From the NCBI GenBank assembly GCA_009760885.1, contig CM019719.1:33027584-33091583 (forward strand): a DNA stretch of 64,000 bases. Reading direction: 5' to 3'. Below the pieces are notes generated by a model. It was not told the DNA's origin. It saw nothing but the letters and a program-made list of their open reading frames with translations, and ran no database searches. Position 1 is the first letter of the stretch. Every line of letters begins with the position of its first letter. The stretch comes from Achatina immaculata. Lineage: Eukaryota; Mollusca; Gastropoda; Stylommatophora; Achatinidae. Shown here in pieces: positions 10,504 through 22,354 of the stretch. Both the position numbers and the translations under genes were made by a program.

Positions 10504-11095
10504 AGTCCATTTAGGTCGCTCTCTCTCTCTGTCTCTCTCTCTCTCTGAACCTTAAGTGCCCAGGGCACTTGGGGCTTCAGCAAAGGTTTTCCACAAATGC
10601 CTATCCTCTGCCTTTTTTTCTGCTCTTGCCCAGATCAGCCCTGCATTGCTCAACATCCTCTATGTTGTTCTTCTCCATGTCTCTTTTGGTCTAGCCTTAC
10701 TTCTGTTCCCCTGTGGTGTCCATCTTAGTGCTATTTTTTGGTAGTGAGTTGTCAGTCATTCGGAACACATGTCCCAACCATCGCCAGCGTCTTTCCTCAA
10801 TAATTGCTGTCAGTGGCTTCATCTGCATTTCTGCCAACAAGATGTTACTTATTATGGTGTTTGGCCAAAATGTTTTTATTATTCTTCGTACACATTTAGT
10901 CTGGAAAGAATTCAGCTTTGTTTTTTTCCATTGCTTCTGTTTCTGTAGCAGTCTGATGGTTTTTTTAAACCAGATAGGGTTGCTGGCTCTATGCCAAACT
11001 CTCCTTAGTCGCCTTTTACGATTATGCGTGGTAGGATACAGTGGTCTTATTCTTTGCAGATCCCTGGTACCACGCGGGGGTAGGTTTATCTACAA
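10504..11095 (-). pseudogene. RTE-like retrotransposon 3' end, family C
   Basis: On minus, the C-terminal part of a reverse-transcriptase protein can be read in pieces: RRLRRVWHRASNPIW (11010 downward), CVRRIIKTFWPNTISN, LTAIIEERRWRWLGHVFRMT (about 10820-10750) and a decayed RRxWRR-type tail. This order, with the WLGHVxRM motif, is typical of RTE/BovB-like elements. It ends in a CCCTGGGCACTTAAGGTTC block followed by a purine tract (GAGA on minus). The block at 51188-51312 is the same 3' end. The copy is 5'-truncated and frameshifted. Confidence 0.7.
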
Positions 11096-11099
11096 AAGT

Positions 11100-11645
11100 T
11101 AAAATGTGCTGGAAGTTTCAAACTATCTGGTGTCTGTATGTGGGTGTTACGTGTTCATTATGTAGTAGGGACATCATATAAGCGTGGCTCAGAGCTGCAG
11201 GACTAAACTAGATTTGATATTGTAGCTGAAAGTTCCATGGATGATGATGCGTGGTTCTTGTGTTTGTGTCCTGTACAGATGTTGTGGTATTCCCAAGTGG
11301 TGAATGTGCATCAGTCTCGAAGTTGTTCGCTGTACTAACTGTTGGTATAATAGGTTGAACTTGGCCTGTAGCCGGGGGCGGGAACATGGACTCGTATAGT
11401 GGGCCAGTAGATAGAGTGGGCAGTGGTAGAGAGGCAGCAGATGGACATCTAGCACGGTATTTGGTGGGGGGTGGACAGGGTGGACACTGAACTAGGTAAA
11501 GTAACGGTGGGCAGTGAAAAGAGTCAGGAGTGAGGACACTTTGTGAAGAAGGTGGACTGAACATAAGGTGGACTGAACATAATCAGCTGCGGATAGGGTG
11601 AAGATGTAGCGCTTGAACAGTGATCATAATCACGAAGTTGACTTC
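11100..11645. other. Unique sequence, no gene recognised
   Basis: Two overlapping minus frames of 88 and 118 codons (11189-11564) are proline- and serine-rich and match no family I know. I do not treat them as genes. Confidence 0.45.
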
Positions 11646-11647
11646 TA

Positions 11648-11820
11648 GTGTCAGGGTACACGAACCGTTGACGGCCAAGACCTTTTCTGTTGGTGCCATC
11701 TCCCCCTCCACTACGTAATAGGCTCAACCCGGTTAACAGGGCAAGTAAGTATCACTATAATCCTCATGGTGGTGGAGTCTGCTAAAGAAGCATTACACCC
11801 GCCCATGCATTTCTGGCTTC
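11648..11820 (+). repeat. Repeat X copy b, partial
   Basis: Shares GGCCAAGACC, GTTGGTGCC, CATGGTGGTGGAGTCTGCTA and AAGAAGCATT with the copy at 48545-48906, in the same orientation. Both ends are lost. Confidence 0.65.
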
Positions 11821-11917
11821 ATCAGTTAAAATTGCGCCATCTCCTCCTTCAGGTGTCACCCCAAGGAATACTCTACATCAAAACTATTTCGAATTTATAA
11901 TATATATCTTAGAAGCA

Positions 11918-12586
11918 AACTAAACTGAAGACAACTGACAAAACAAATAAGGCAGCTGAAATATATATATCAATGAGGAAAAATTGGAAGAAGTGGAGAG
12001 TTTTGAATATCTTGGATCACTACTAACTAATAATGGAGATACAATGAGGAAAAAAGGAGGATATCTATCGCTCTTCAAAAAGTAAAATAACTAAAGAATC
12101 TGTGGAGAGGAGCAGGCAGAACTATAGAAATAAGATCTTTAAGGGCATGCATCTTTCCCATCGCAACATATGCCTGTGAGACCTGGATACTTAACAAAAC
12201 AGCTGAGAAACACATAAATCCCTTTGAATGTAAATGTTACAGAAGAGTTCTTCAAATATTATGGACACAAAAAAGAACAAATATCCATACTACAATAACT
12301 TAATATTGAAGAAGGTTGGCTAGCAAAGAAGGTTAAACAGAGAAAACTTAAATACTTTGGACATATAAAACGTCATGATAATTTAGAGAAGACAGTCTTG
12401 GAAGAGTACACATTAGGAAAAAGAAAGAGAGGAAGACCAAGGCGAAGATGGCTGCAAGACATCGTTGATGATATTCGAATGAACGCATCAGCAGCAAAGC
12501 ATCTTGCTTACAGCCGAGAGGCATACAGGAGTGCTGTTAGGGAGGCAAAGTTGCGCAAGGGACATGCAAATGACCGACTGACTGAC
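11918..12586 (+). pseudogene. RTE/BovB-like retrotransposon, family A, 5'-truncated
   Basis: The C-terminal part of an RT protein is readable in pieces: ISINEEKLEEVESFEYLGSL (from about 11965), RACIFPIATYACETWILNKT (about 12145), LKYFGHIKRHDNLEKTV and GKRKRGRPRRRWLQDIVDDI (to about 12476), ending KLRKGHAND. Several frameshifts and stops lie between them. The order YLGSLL, ACETW, FGHIxR, GRPRRRW is the classic tail of RTE-type elements. The 3' end is GGGACATGCAAATGAC followed by a (GACT)n-type tail at 12572-12586, next to a SINE-A piece. Related copies lie at 16803, 30420, 40277 and 62012. Confidence 0.8.
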
Positions 12587-12795
12587 ACACCAGAAAGGCC
12601 CTGGGATCCCCTGAGCCTCTAAAAATGGATACCAGAGAAATCTGGGAAGGTAAATACGCCAGGTGTGATACTGACCACATCAGACTTTCATGTGCTGGTG
12701 GCCTTGGAAATACGGGCCTAACACTGTATGTGCAGTATGCTTTAATGGCATGGAGACGGGGATTTACCTCTTACCTGTACCATGTCACTGTTAAA
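12587..12795 (+). mobile_element. SINE-A, 5'-truncated
   Basis: Contains the body CACACCAGAAAGGCCCTGGG, AAAATGGATACCAGAGAAAT, CTGACCACATCAGACTTTC, AATACGGGCCTAACACTG and the 3' end TTTAATGGCATGGAGACGGG then GATTTACC, shared with 15752-16045 and 47985-48272. The tRNA-like head is absent. Confidence 0.75.
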
Positions 12796-13724
12796 TCTGT
12801 TTTGAAAAATAAATCTAGTCTTTTTTTTTAATAGATAAAATGTATTTCCTGCGTTGTCTCTCACACGCTAATCTCAACCTCACATTCAGCAAACAAAACA
12901 TTCTGTGTAATTATTTTGCTTTGTAAACAATTATGAATCTTATGAATAGATTTTCAGTGGTTTTTTTTCAGTGGGATGCTGATTTTCTTTTCTTTTAGCA
13001 GACAATGCTAAAAAACTCCGCGTGGAATTTTATGATGGCCTTATCACTTTTGTTGTTCTTCTAGACTTTACAGCCATTAAGTCTTATTTATTTCGTTTTT
13101 TTTAATGAAATTTAAATTTTACGTTTTTTTTTCTAATTCCTGACATGATTGATATTTGCACTTTTTTTCTATTGAAACAGCTTTTAAAAAAAAGTATTAA
13201 TGAGATGCCATTCTGAGATGTGTCGGAGTTTCCTGTAGCTGTTTTTTCCCCCCGAGAATTCTCGTTATGTTTGAAGTTATAAATTCTTCAGCATTACATT
13301 TCCAGTATGGCGGCCATCGAGAACGCGCGTATACTTCCAGTCACTTTTGTCAAGTCAAGAAATTGATAGTGTACACTTGTAACAGATTCTTGACGTGACA
13401 TTCGGGAGTCGACAGGAAATTAGCAGTGGGTTTTTTCTGAAATTGTGGCTTTTAGTTCAAGCGACACAGTCCATTTTCTAAAGCTTGTTGTCAATGACCC
13501 TGAGAGTTATTTCTTCGGCGCATTTGTTAGTAAGCTTCAGTGTGTGCTAGCTACCATCGTAGCTGTCTGTCCTCTTGGACTGTTTCCACTTTGTTTGTTT
13601 GATATTTAGTCTTCTGGCGTGTCTTGAAGAGTTGATTTTCTGTCACGGGCTGACATGTGCATGGTCTAACTGGGATCTTATTTGTTATTAGTCTGATACG
13701 TGGAAACTTTATGAATTGATCTAC
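12796..13724. other. Unique AT-rich sequence, no gene seen
   Basis: T-rich with several short homopolymers. No exon, RNA gene or known repeat is supported. Confidence 0.45.
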
Positions 13725-13805
13725 ATGGGTAGGAGTTTTGGTGATGATCTGCATGCGTAGGAGTTTTGGTGATGATCTACATGGGTAGGAGTTTTGGTGA
13801 AGTCT
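13725..13805. repeat. 28-29 bp tandem repeat, 3 copies
   Basis: Three copies of 'gatctacatgggtaggagtt' followed by 'ttggtgat', with small changes. Confidence 0.8.
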
Positions 13806-14125
13806 GGTTTTCTGTATTTATTCTCCAGCGTCCAAATGGTCGATCCTTAAGTCAGTGAGGGTAGCCGTGTTTTGGCATTTTGGAAGGATATCTTTTCGAT
13901 GCATATGAAAGACAGGAGGGGGATTTTTTTTCTCGTCATAAAAGAAAGGCGGCGAAGAACTGTCCAACGATGCAAGACACAGATTAGTTTAGTGTGTGGG
14001 TATTTGGTAACGTAAAGTGATAGAGCACTGTGTGATATGGTTAGATTCTAAAAATGCAAGAAACTTAAGACGAGAGAGAAAGAGATTGAGTCTTAGCACA
14101 GACTCAGGTAAGGACAAGCCATTGC

Positions 14126-14895
14126 CTAGTGGGGGGGGGGGGAGGAAGAACAAGACAGTGTATTTGTTAACTGCCATCGCCTAGTCGCTAGATGACAAAA
14201 CAGTGTATATGTTAACTGCCACCGCCTAGTCGCTAGAAGACAAGACAGTGTATTTGTTAACTGCCACCGCCTAGTCACTAGAAGACAAAACAGCGTATTT
14301 GTTAACTGCCACCGCCTAGTCACTAGAAGACAAAACAGTGTATTTATTAACTACCACCGCCTAGTCGCTAGAAGACAAAACAGTGTATATGTTAACTGCC
14401 ACCGCTTAGTCGCTAGAAGACAAAACAGTGTGTTTGTTAACTGCCATCGCCTAGTCGCTAGAAGACAGAACAGTGTGTTTGTTAAATTCCACCGCCTAGT
14501 CGCTAGAAGACAAAACAGTGTATATGTTAACTGCCACCGCCTAGTCGCTAGAAGACAAAACAGTGTATATGTTAACTGCCACCGCCTAGTCGCTAGAAGA
14601 CAAAACAGTGTATATGTTAACTGCCACCGCCTAGTCGCTAGAAGACAAAACAGTGTATATGTTAACTGCCACCGCCTAGTCGCTAGAAGACAAAACAGTG
14701 TATTTGTTAACTGCCACCGCCTAGTCGCTAGAAGACAAAACAGTGTATTTGTTAACTGCCACTGCCTAGTCGCTAGAAGACAAAACAGTGTATATGTTAA
14801 CTGCCACCGCCTAGTCGCTAGAAGACAAAACAGTGTATTTGTTAACTGCCACCGCCTAGTCGCTAGAAGACAAAACAGTGTATTTGTTAACGTGA
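14126..14895. repeat. 45-bp minisatellite, about 16 copies
   Basis: Unit of 45 bp: 'cgcctagtcgctagaagaca' then 'aaacagtgtatttgttaact' then 'gccac'. Homogeneous, with T/A alternation at 'tattt/tatat'. It yields a plus frame of 15-residue period (RRQNSVYVNCHRLVA, 14430-14912) and a minus frame, both by-products of a stop-free unit whose length is a multiple of 3. A G run at about 14131-14143 marks the left edge. Confidence 0.95.
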
Positions 14896-14899
14896 ACTA

Positions 14900-15750
14900 T
14901 GTTGGTAACTAACATTCATAAAGATAAGCCACAGACCTCATTGGGTAAAGCAAACGAGATTTTCAGAACTAGAAGGCTCGGTTGAAGAGATGTATTAAGT
15001 GTGGTGAGTTTTGACAAACGAGACCGCTGAGCTAACGTAACCTGCGTCCCAAAGTCTGACTGACAAAAGTAGGGACAACATATACGTAGAAGTGTCACTG
15101 AATGTTGTTGTCCCCTCTGTCTGCTAGCTAGCCTCCACTGCCTGTCTCTCGTCGAGTAGGTCTCCTTCGTATAATAGGGTTAGAGACACCCAGATCCTGA
15201 TTTCGTCTATGCAGAGCTTGGCATCTTCGTTTAATATAGGGCATCATATGCTTAGCTATTCAGTGTGTCAGATCGCTGTTGTCAGGGATACAGTGTGGGC
15301 GTTTTCTTAACTGTCGTTTAAGTTCGTCTTTTAAAAAAAAACATGTCTGTGTTTTGCTCTTTTTTTGTTTTTGTTCCAAAACTCGTTTACCAAGTCTGAT
15401 AACTTTGTCATATCAGATACCGACAGCGGTCGACCTGTCTTTATGGCTTTCTAGAAATTGGTTCTTTTACTGAGCCTTTTGTTGGCGCACATGGCAGCTT
15501 TCCAAAGCAAGGCAGACAATACAGTCAGGAAACTAATTAACCACGATCAAACACAAATTCATTAAAGGCGCAGGAGACATATTCTCCACAGACACACCTT
15601 CTGAAGCGGTCGCAAAGTTTTCAGACAAAGGAAACTTAATTAAAGTTCAGAAAGCGAGTGGTCCCATAATCGACAGCACACGGACAACAGATAATGTGGT
15701 CCCACAGAGACTTTCCTGGTCTTTTATATGTTTCTTGGACACCAAGTTAG
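14900..15750. other. Unique sequence, no gene seen
   Basis: I found no supported exon, RNA gene or repeat here. Confidence 0.45.
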
Positions 15751-15751
15751 T

Positions 15752-16045
15752 ATGAGCGGTTCGGCGCCCGGTCTACGAATCTAGTGGTACCCGGTTCAGG
15801 TCCTAGCGGGGGGGGGGGGGGGTGTTCTTTCTGGTACCACCACACCATAAAAAAGGGCCCCGGGCTCCACTCAGCCTGTAAAAATGGGTAACAGAGAAAT
15901 TTGGGAAGGCAAATGCGGCCAGACATGGTACTGACCACATCCTACTCGGAAATGCCGAAGGTATTGGAAACACAAGCCTAAAAGCGTATATCCCCAATAT
16001 GCCTTAATGGCATGGAGACGGGGATTTGAATCTTTATGAGAGCTC
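15752..16045 (+). mobile_element. SINE-A, nearly complete
   Basis: A tRNA-like head (GAGCGGTTCGGCGCCCGGTC, then box B-like CCCGGTTCAGGTCCTAGC) is followed by a G run and TTTCTGGTACCACCACACC. The shared core (AAAAATGGGTAACAGAG, GGCCAGACATGGTACTGACC) and the 3' end (TTAATGGCATGGAGACGGGG) come next. It has the same order as 47985-48272. Confidence 0.8.
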
Positions 16046-16680
16046 ACCTGGACAAGAGCGGAAAAACAAGAAAAGGACAAAGGACAGGCGTTTATGGAAA
16101 ATCCTTGCAGGAGCCCTGTATGCCGTGAGCACCTAGAGATTCAGAGAGAAAGTGGGATTAGACTCAGCCGGCTCATTGTTACTCGTACCTATGCTCACGC
16201 ACGCTCGCGCACACACACACTCATCCACCCACCTCCACCCACCCGGAAGGAGAAGCGAAGTATTGAGCAATTCTTAAAAAATGATGGCGCCATAACACTT
16301 TATAACGTGATGAACCAATGCAACCTCACTGGAAGATGGGGAGATGTTCAAACCCGGATAACCTGTTGACTTTTATAAATAAGAGGACGCTCATTCTGGA
16401 TATTAGACCTAAACGCAGAGATCCAGCTTCCTGTTGGAGCCAGTATGGTCTTACCACGGAGTGTAGTAATGATAGTCGCAAAACACTGTTGCTTGTAATA
16501 GTACAGGAAACGGACGGAGAATACTGAGTTCAATATTATCTACGTTTTGGCATGTACTTTGCTCAGGTTGCCTTTCCTTTAGCTCTTCCGTATAAATCAG
16601 GTCTAGAGGGAAATTTATGATTTAAAGTATTTTTATTTGTCTTCCATTTCTTCGTTTCTCGACTGCCTGGCCTCTGTGTA

Positions 16681-16720
<40 letters not shown>

Positions 16721-16802
16721 CGTTAATTAACGTTCTTTTCATGAATTTCTTAGAATTAAATAAGCTTTCGGACTAAGTTTTTTTAGAGAGTTATTTATTA
16801 TA
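16046..16802. other. Unique sequence with (CA)n and (GA)n tracts
   Basis: Holds a short CA/CG-rich tract near 16195-16245 and a (GA)n tract at 16686-16720. No gene is supported. Frames at 16094-16527 match nothing I know. Confidence 0.5.
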
Positions 16803-16913
16803 TCATTCATTCATTTGCATGTCCCTTGCGGAACTTTGCCTCCCAAACAGCACTCTTGCAGGCCTCTCGGTTGTGAGCAAGATGGCTTGCTGCTGCTGCG
16901 TCCATTTGCAGAT
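16803..16913 (-). mobile_element. RTE family A, 3'-end fragment
   Basis: About 105 bp matching the last part of the copy at 62012-62599 (TTGCATGTCCCTTGCGGAAC, TTTGCCTCC, GGCCTCTCGG, ending GCGTCCATTTGCAGAT). The (TGAA)n tail is at 16803-16818. The fragment encodes only the C-terminal AxREAYRSAVxEAKF...KGHA residues. Flanks show only an imperfect TSD (ttattatatca versus ttatatatca). Confidence 0.85.
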
Positions 16914-17613
16914 TTTTTATATATCAATAATAAATTGAGATTGTCTGCTTGTTATGATTACCATTTGCTAAGTAGTAACCTGATTTTTCAAACTAATTTT
17001 TCGAGAATGTTATTCACAGTAAGTTTGTCTTTCATGTTTGTTATTTACTAACAACTGAGCCTAGTTCCTGTCTTGTCTCATCTTCACTATATTATACAAA
17101 AACAGAAACTGGAGATACGTTTTCGGAGTGTGTACCGCTGGTTTTCCATACTTTCCAGCGTGGAATGTTTCGTAATCTTTAAGATGTAAAGAAGAGAGAT
17201 AGTGGCAGGAAAAAAGGATATTGTTAGACACACTGATCAAGGCAACCAGGCTTTCTGGCTCCGCGGTGTTAGTAATAACTTGTTTGTTATTTAAACGAAG
17301 CAGCAGAGAAAATTAACCGAAATCTAGGGATAATTATTTTACCATGGTTATAAATACCGCGGCGGACTCTGGGATACGCAGATAATCCCTCACTTGTTTT
17401 AGACAGAACACGCAAACTAGTGCGTTTAATCCCTTTCTCAGTCACGGCTGTCTCATTGGATGCGGTTACCGTAAGCGGGTGCTTTATCCTGACTTCCAGC
17501 AAATTGCTCCCTTGTGTTCCGGATACCCTGTGTCCAGGCAAATCTCATTTATGACAGCCACGCGTCTTCTTAATCCCAGACACTCGTAAGCTGCTCTTCA
17601 TATCAATTTAATG
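16914..17613. other. Unique sequence, no gene seen
   Basis: No repeat or exon was recognised. Confidence 0.4.
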
Positions 17614-17771
17614 CAGTGGTTCTGAAAAGTTTTCACGCTTATGTCCCCTTGTCTTCCAAGCTAGATCCCAAACCGCCTCCAATCCCCCCTCCCCCCCCCC
17701 CCCCACACACACACACTTGATCTGGTTCCCGCCATCGCTTCCTTTTCCCTCACATATTTTGGGAACCGCTG
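17614..17771. mobile_element. hAT-type MITE, decayed
   Basis: The left end CAGTGGTTCTGAAAAGTTTT and the reverse complement of the right end (CAGCGGTTCCCAAAATATG) are terminal inverted repeats of the hAT CAGNGGTTCTCAA type. The interior is non-coding and contains a C run and (CA)n at 17690-17716. The flanking 8-mers (atttaatg and atctcatg) agree at 6 of 8 positions, so the duplication is eroded. Confidence 0.65.
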
Positions 17772-19404
17772 ATCTCATGCCATTGAGATTATTTCTGTTT
17801 AGCTGTTGTAATGTATAATAATGCTGACCAATATTTTTGTATTATTGCCTATAATTTACATACACATTTTTTGTAAGTGAAATATAGAGTCAAGCGATGA
17901 GCACCGCGATAAAGGGTAATAACATGTTTTCTTCTACAATATATGACATGTTTTCTGTATAAGGATAAAGTTACTGACGTATCAAACCAACGCCCGTGTC
18001 TAACTGATCTGAAATGTATTATCCTCAAAGATAAAAACGGCACCAGAAGTACACAATTTACATTTAATGTCAAATATGAAAAGTATTTTAGAAAGTTCGA
18101 TTTAAGGAAATAAATTATATTCATAGTATACCCCCCCCCCCCCCCACAAAAAGAAACAGAACAAAACAGTATACAAAGACTACTATAACATAAACAAGAC
18201 ATAATTTCTTTAAGAGGCATACCAAAGAGTCTTCATGCGTATGGACTTATAACCTCTTTTTTTAAAAAGAATTAAGTCTTTAGTCATAGAACTTTTTCTG
18301 CGTGATTGCCATTTCTTTATAAACACAAACGGATGTTTCTTTCTCACTTAAAATGGACTCATGCTAACATATTTGATGTTATACGCATAACTGCGTTTAG
18401 AATGCGCGTCCCTTCAGCTATGTAAAGACACTTTTTGTGACACCCTGTAGTCTGCATATATATTTTAACACCATATGAGAGGCTACATAAAGTTATTGCA
18501 GTCAGAATTTTTAAAAAGACAATATTATCCGTTCACTTACATTTTGAGAAGTGATAAAATCCATGTGATTAAAAAAAATCATACCGTCTGCACGCCACCA
18601 TCAGACTTGGACATTAAAAAGGTATTTAAAAAAACATAGAATTAACATATTCGAAATTGTCTTCTTCATCTTCTTTCTTCCTCCTTCTTATTCCTCTGTG
18701 GAACTGCCAGCTGATTGTAAACTTAGCTGGCGTTAAATCTACATTTTATGGATAGATTGGGAAGAAATAGATCAACCCAGCTGTTTCAGGCATTCCCTAG
18801 GCATGCACTACCGTACTGCATGGCCAAGATCTCGTGACCACCATGACCGCCAACCCAGATTCTCTCATCCAAGGATACTGCATGCTAGTTTGATTCAGCA
18901 TTTTATACACATTCATACATCACATAAACATGAAATACATATTACCAAGTCACCAAATCAATTTACATCAATTTATTAACACTCTCTACATGTATCATAG
19001 TGACGCCACCACAGACATTACATACACAGGACAATCAACATATATCATCATGATAATAACAACCATGACACGTATCATCAATGTAACATATTAAAACATG
19101 ACATAAATACAATGTATTATCAAGTAACAACTAAATCAATGGACCAGATTGGCATGGGCTCCTCTGGCCATGCTAAGCAGTTATACATTTATCTCAGTAT
19201 TGTGCCGATGCAATGATAACACATTTCAGCCGCGGTTGCCATGAAATCCCTATCCCCTATCTCACATAAAACGTCCTGTGCCAGTGCACTAAATAAGATA
19301 TATCCACTTGTGCGAAATGCACTGAATACATAATTCAACTTTTGTGCCAGTGCACTGAATAACATATTTCACTTGTGTGCCCATGCACAGAATAACATAT
19401 TTCA
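17772..19404. other. AT-rich unique sequence, no gene seen
   Basis: About 1.6 kb with a C run at 18130-18145. A possible 123-codon minus frame (17849-18220) crosses that run and matches nothing I know. A 3-fold decayed 'gtgccagtgcactgaataa' motif at 19280-19400 precedes the next array. Confidence 0.45.
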
Positions 19405-19545
19405 CCTTGTGCCAACGCACTAATACTCCTCCACAGCTTCATGAAGTTCACATGTGCTAACGCACTAATACTCCCCCACAGCTTCATGAAGTTCACATGT
19501 GCTAACGCACTAATACTCCTCCACAGCTTCATGAGCTCCGAGAGG
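19405..19545. repeat. 45-bp tandem repeat, 3 copies
   Basis: Three near-identical copies of 'cacatgtgctaacgcactaa' then 'tactcctccacagcttcatg' then 'aagtt'. Confidence 0.85.
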
Positions 19546-19555
19546 CAGTTCACAT

Positions 19556-19843
19556 AATGTTCTTTGAAGCTGATGCGATAAAGATGTTGAGGCACAGTAT
19601 CGTGCCGATTTGGGAGGGGGTTATGGAGGCTGTTTTTTTATGTGCACGAGTGGAATTAAAAAGCAGGGGGTGTGCAGTGCTTCTTTAGTAAACTCCACCA
19701 CCATGGGAAATATGGTGATCCTTTGCTGTGTTAGCCAGGCTAGGCCTGTTTTGGGGGGACGGGGGGACGAACGAGAGATGGGACATAGTCTTGGTCGGCT
19801 GTGGATCGCTGACTGCCAGACTGGAAGCGCTTCGCCCCCAAAT
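19556..19843 (-). mobile_element. Repeat X copy c
   Basis: Starts inside the repeat (TGTTCTTTGAAGCTGATGCG) and runs through GTGTGCAGTGCTTCTTTAGT, CTCCACCACCATGGG and GCTGTGGATCGCTGACTGCC to AGCGCTTCGCCCCCA. The frame LRHSIVPIWEGVMEA and, further on, KQGVCSASLVNSTTMGN are readable. The (ACAAG) end is missing. Confidence 0.7.
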
Positions 19844-19849
19844 TATTTA

Positions 19850-20170
19850 AGAAAACTAGCCAACATTATACCTATTTTCAGTTGGAACAAGTATAAAACA
19901 GCCAATACTGTACTTTTTATTGGAGCAAGTATAAAACAGCCAATACTATAATCTTTCTACTTGGAATACATATAAATCAGCCAATATTATACTCTTTCCA
20001 GTTGGAGCACATATGAAACAGCCAATACTATACTCTTTTCGGTTGGAGCATATATAAAGTAGCCAATACTTTTTTCTGCTTGGAGCAAGTATAAAGCAAC
20101 CAATACTATAGTCTTTTTACCACTTGGAGGAAGTATAAAGCAGCCAATACTATACTCCTTTTCCAGTTTA
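19850..20170. repeat. About 43-bp minisatellite, 7-8 copies
   Basis: Units carry 'gccaatactatactcttt' followed by 'tggagcaagtataaaaca'. Spacing varies by a few bases. Confidence 0.85.
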
Positions 20171-20331
20171 TCACGTGTGAACTTGCCTGAAATGCAGTGA
20201 TGATATTCATAAGACTCAATTGCTTAAACTTGTATAAGAAACTAATGAAGGAAGCAGAATAAGAATCTGATTAATATCAGAATAATAAAATGATGACAGT
20301 GATTAATGTACCCGTCAAGTGAGAAATATTA

Positions 20332-21616
20332 CGGTGAGTCAAAAATTCTTCACTTTTTTGTTGTTGTTGTTGTTTTTTTTTTTTGTTTTGTTTTTTTTTT
20401 TAATACCCTAGTTTCAGTCAAGGCACCGTCTTATATGCTGTTCTGGCATTTATAACATCATGCTGACATCACGTGTTGCGTCATTCTGAAAAACGTGCTT
20501 ACTCATTTTTAGCCAATGAATCGCGAGGTAAGTGATCAGCAGAAGGAAATATGGCGGACGGCAAGGTTGTCGTTCGAGTCCTCCTCGGGCGTTATTGGAA
20601 GAAAGGGTTGAGTGCCTCTTGCAGCTGCCCGTGAAATCTGCAGTGTAGAAGGGAAAGAAACAGTTGATGAGAAGCACTGCAAGAAGGTGGCTCCAGATGT
20701 TCATGTCTGGGAATACCGACATCAAAGACAAGCCCAGATCTAGACGCTTCTCAACCACCAGTGATGAAACCCTGGGCCCAAGCTGTGGAAGACAATCTCG
20801 GCGCTCGTCAGCCCAGCTTGGCTATTCTCAAAACACCTTAGTTCGGCATTTGCAGCCTCGACATGTCCCTCACGAGCTCACTCTCCAGCTAGCGCAGAGA
20901 CCTGTTGACGTCTGTCGCCAACTGTTAGCAGACTAACATGACAAAAGGTTTCTCCGCCGTATCGTCATTGGGGATGAAAAATGGATTCTCCTACAATACC
21001 TCAACGCAGGTACCCGATGGCTCCAGCCAGGCCAGGTGGCAGAGGCGGTTGTCCGACGAGGCCGGTTCGAGAAGAAGGTTATGCTTTGCATTTGGTGGAA
21101 CTTCGAGGGCCCCCTGCACTGTGAATTGGTTCCATTTGGTCGCTCCATGGACGGGAATCTGTAAGCTGACTGCATAATCTGCGCACCAGATACCCAGCAC
21201 TCATGAACAGGAAGAGGGTACTTGTCCAGCGCGACAACGCACTAGCGCAGATTTTCATCGTGGTCCGCGGACAACTCACGGAATTGGGGGAAATAGAGGT
21301 CCTGTCCCATCCACCGCACAGTCCCGACCTTCAAGGGCGAGAATTCAGTTCATTGGAAAAAAAACTGAAGTCGGTGTGAGAGATTTCTTGGCCTCAAGGC
21401 CTTCCGAGTGGTATTACAAAGGACTCCTTGCATTGGCTGAGCAATGGTAGAAGACCATCGGATATTATGGGCTGTATTTTGAAGAGTGAAGTTACATCGT
21501 TACTTAACATTACGTACCACTGGGAACACTGCTAAGTATACATTATGTTGATTGGTTTAGTGCAGCAGTGAAACACCGCCACAAAAAAAAAGTTACGAAA
21601 TTTTGACTGATCCTTG
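20332..21616 (+). mobile_element. mariner-family transposon, about 1.28 kb
   Basis: The left end (CGGTGAGTCAAAAATTCTTC) and the reverse complement of the right end (CAAGGATCAGTCAAAATTTC) are imperfect terminal inverted repeats. Both are flanked by TA (20330-20331 and 21617-21618), the target used by the Tc1/mariner superfamily. The 1285-bp length is normal for mariner. The interior holds a broken transposase. A T-rich stretch follows the left end (20354-20400). Confidence 0.8.
20664..21490 (+). pseudogene. mariner transposase, broken
   Basis: A DDE-type transposase that would cut and rejoin its own ends. Readable pieces are RSTARRWLQMFMSGNTDIKD (20664-), SQNTLVRHLQP, the first catalytic block VIGDEKWILLQYLNAG (Asp at 20973-20975), the second block RVLVQRDNALAQIF (Asp at 21233-21235) and the third block VLSHPPHSPDL (21300-21330). 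In mariner proteins the third catalytic Asp follows SPDLAPSD; here that segment reads SPDLQGRE, so the residue is lost or replaced. A stop lies between the first two blocks near 20933, and frames shift after 21170. Length and motif order fit a family protein of about 345 residues. This copy cannot be functional. Confidence 0.8.
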
Positions 21617-21787
21617 TACATGCCTAACAGGGGACCGAAGAGTTGTTTAAAATCAGCGGTAGACAGCGGATTCTTTCTTTGTTCTGAGACTGTGAATTTA
21701 GGGTTGAATTTTTAAGAAAATCTTTGGCATTGAATTGCTGTATGATACTTTAGTTACATCAGTTTTGGCCCAAGACCTTAAACTTTC

Positions 21788-21875
21788 ATCATCATCATCA
21801 TCGTCATCATCATCATCATCATCATCGTCGTCGTCGTCGTCACCGTCATCATCATCATCACCATCATCATCATCA
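21788..21875. repeat. (CAT/CGT)n trinucleotide tract
   Basis: About 88 bp of TCA/TCG triplets. It gives poly-Ser, poly-Asp and poly-Met frames that are not genes. Confidence 0.95.
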
Positions 21876-22354
21876 TGCCAGCCGGCGTGGGCGCAAATAC
21901 TCCTCCACAAATCTCGGTCCTTGACATTTCCGAGTAACTCTTGTTGCTGATTTCTTTCCACGCCACAGCGTCAGACCTTCTGACATCTGTTCCCTTGGTC
22001 GTCCTCAGCCTCTCCTGCCCTCAGTTTTGCCCAGTGTTATGATTTTTTTCCCCAGTTTCTCTCTTCTCATCACGTGCCCCAAGAATGATGATTGCATTTT
22101 CCTAATCTTTGTTATTTGACTACGTTTTTCATTAGCTTATCCTGAGCTGACACTGGTCAGTAGTTATCTTGGCGGCCCATGGGATCCTCGACGTTCTGCT
22201 CAGGAGTCCTTAAACTTTACCATTCATTTACTCCATGTAATCCTGGCAAATATTTCTTCAGTAAACTGCTTGTGTCCTGGAAGTAGGAACATGTTCTGAG
22301 CACGGTTACAGACTAACAGTCACAGTAATTACTAGTGTTTCACTATCTGTTCAC
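21876..22354. other. Sequence after the trinucleotide tract, possible repeat
   Basis: The text just after the (CAT)n (GCCAGCCGGCGTGGGCGCAA and on) resembles the start of 62976-63060, which also follows a (CAT)n tract (GCCGTGCCGACTGGCGTTGG). This may be an ancient dispersed repeat. No gene is supported. Confidence 0.35.

Noticed and set aside
11189..11564. Proline-rich minus frames as a gene
   Set aside because: Two overlapping frames compete, composition is biased, and no family is recognised.
14430..14912. 160-codon plus frame with 15-residue repeats as a gene
   Set aside because: A by-product of a 45-bp minisatellite, with matching open frames on the other strand.
21788..21966. Poly-Asp and poly-Ser frames
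   Set aside because: Simple translation of a (CAT/CGT)n tract.
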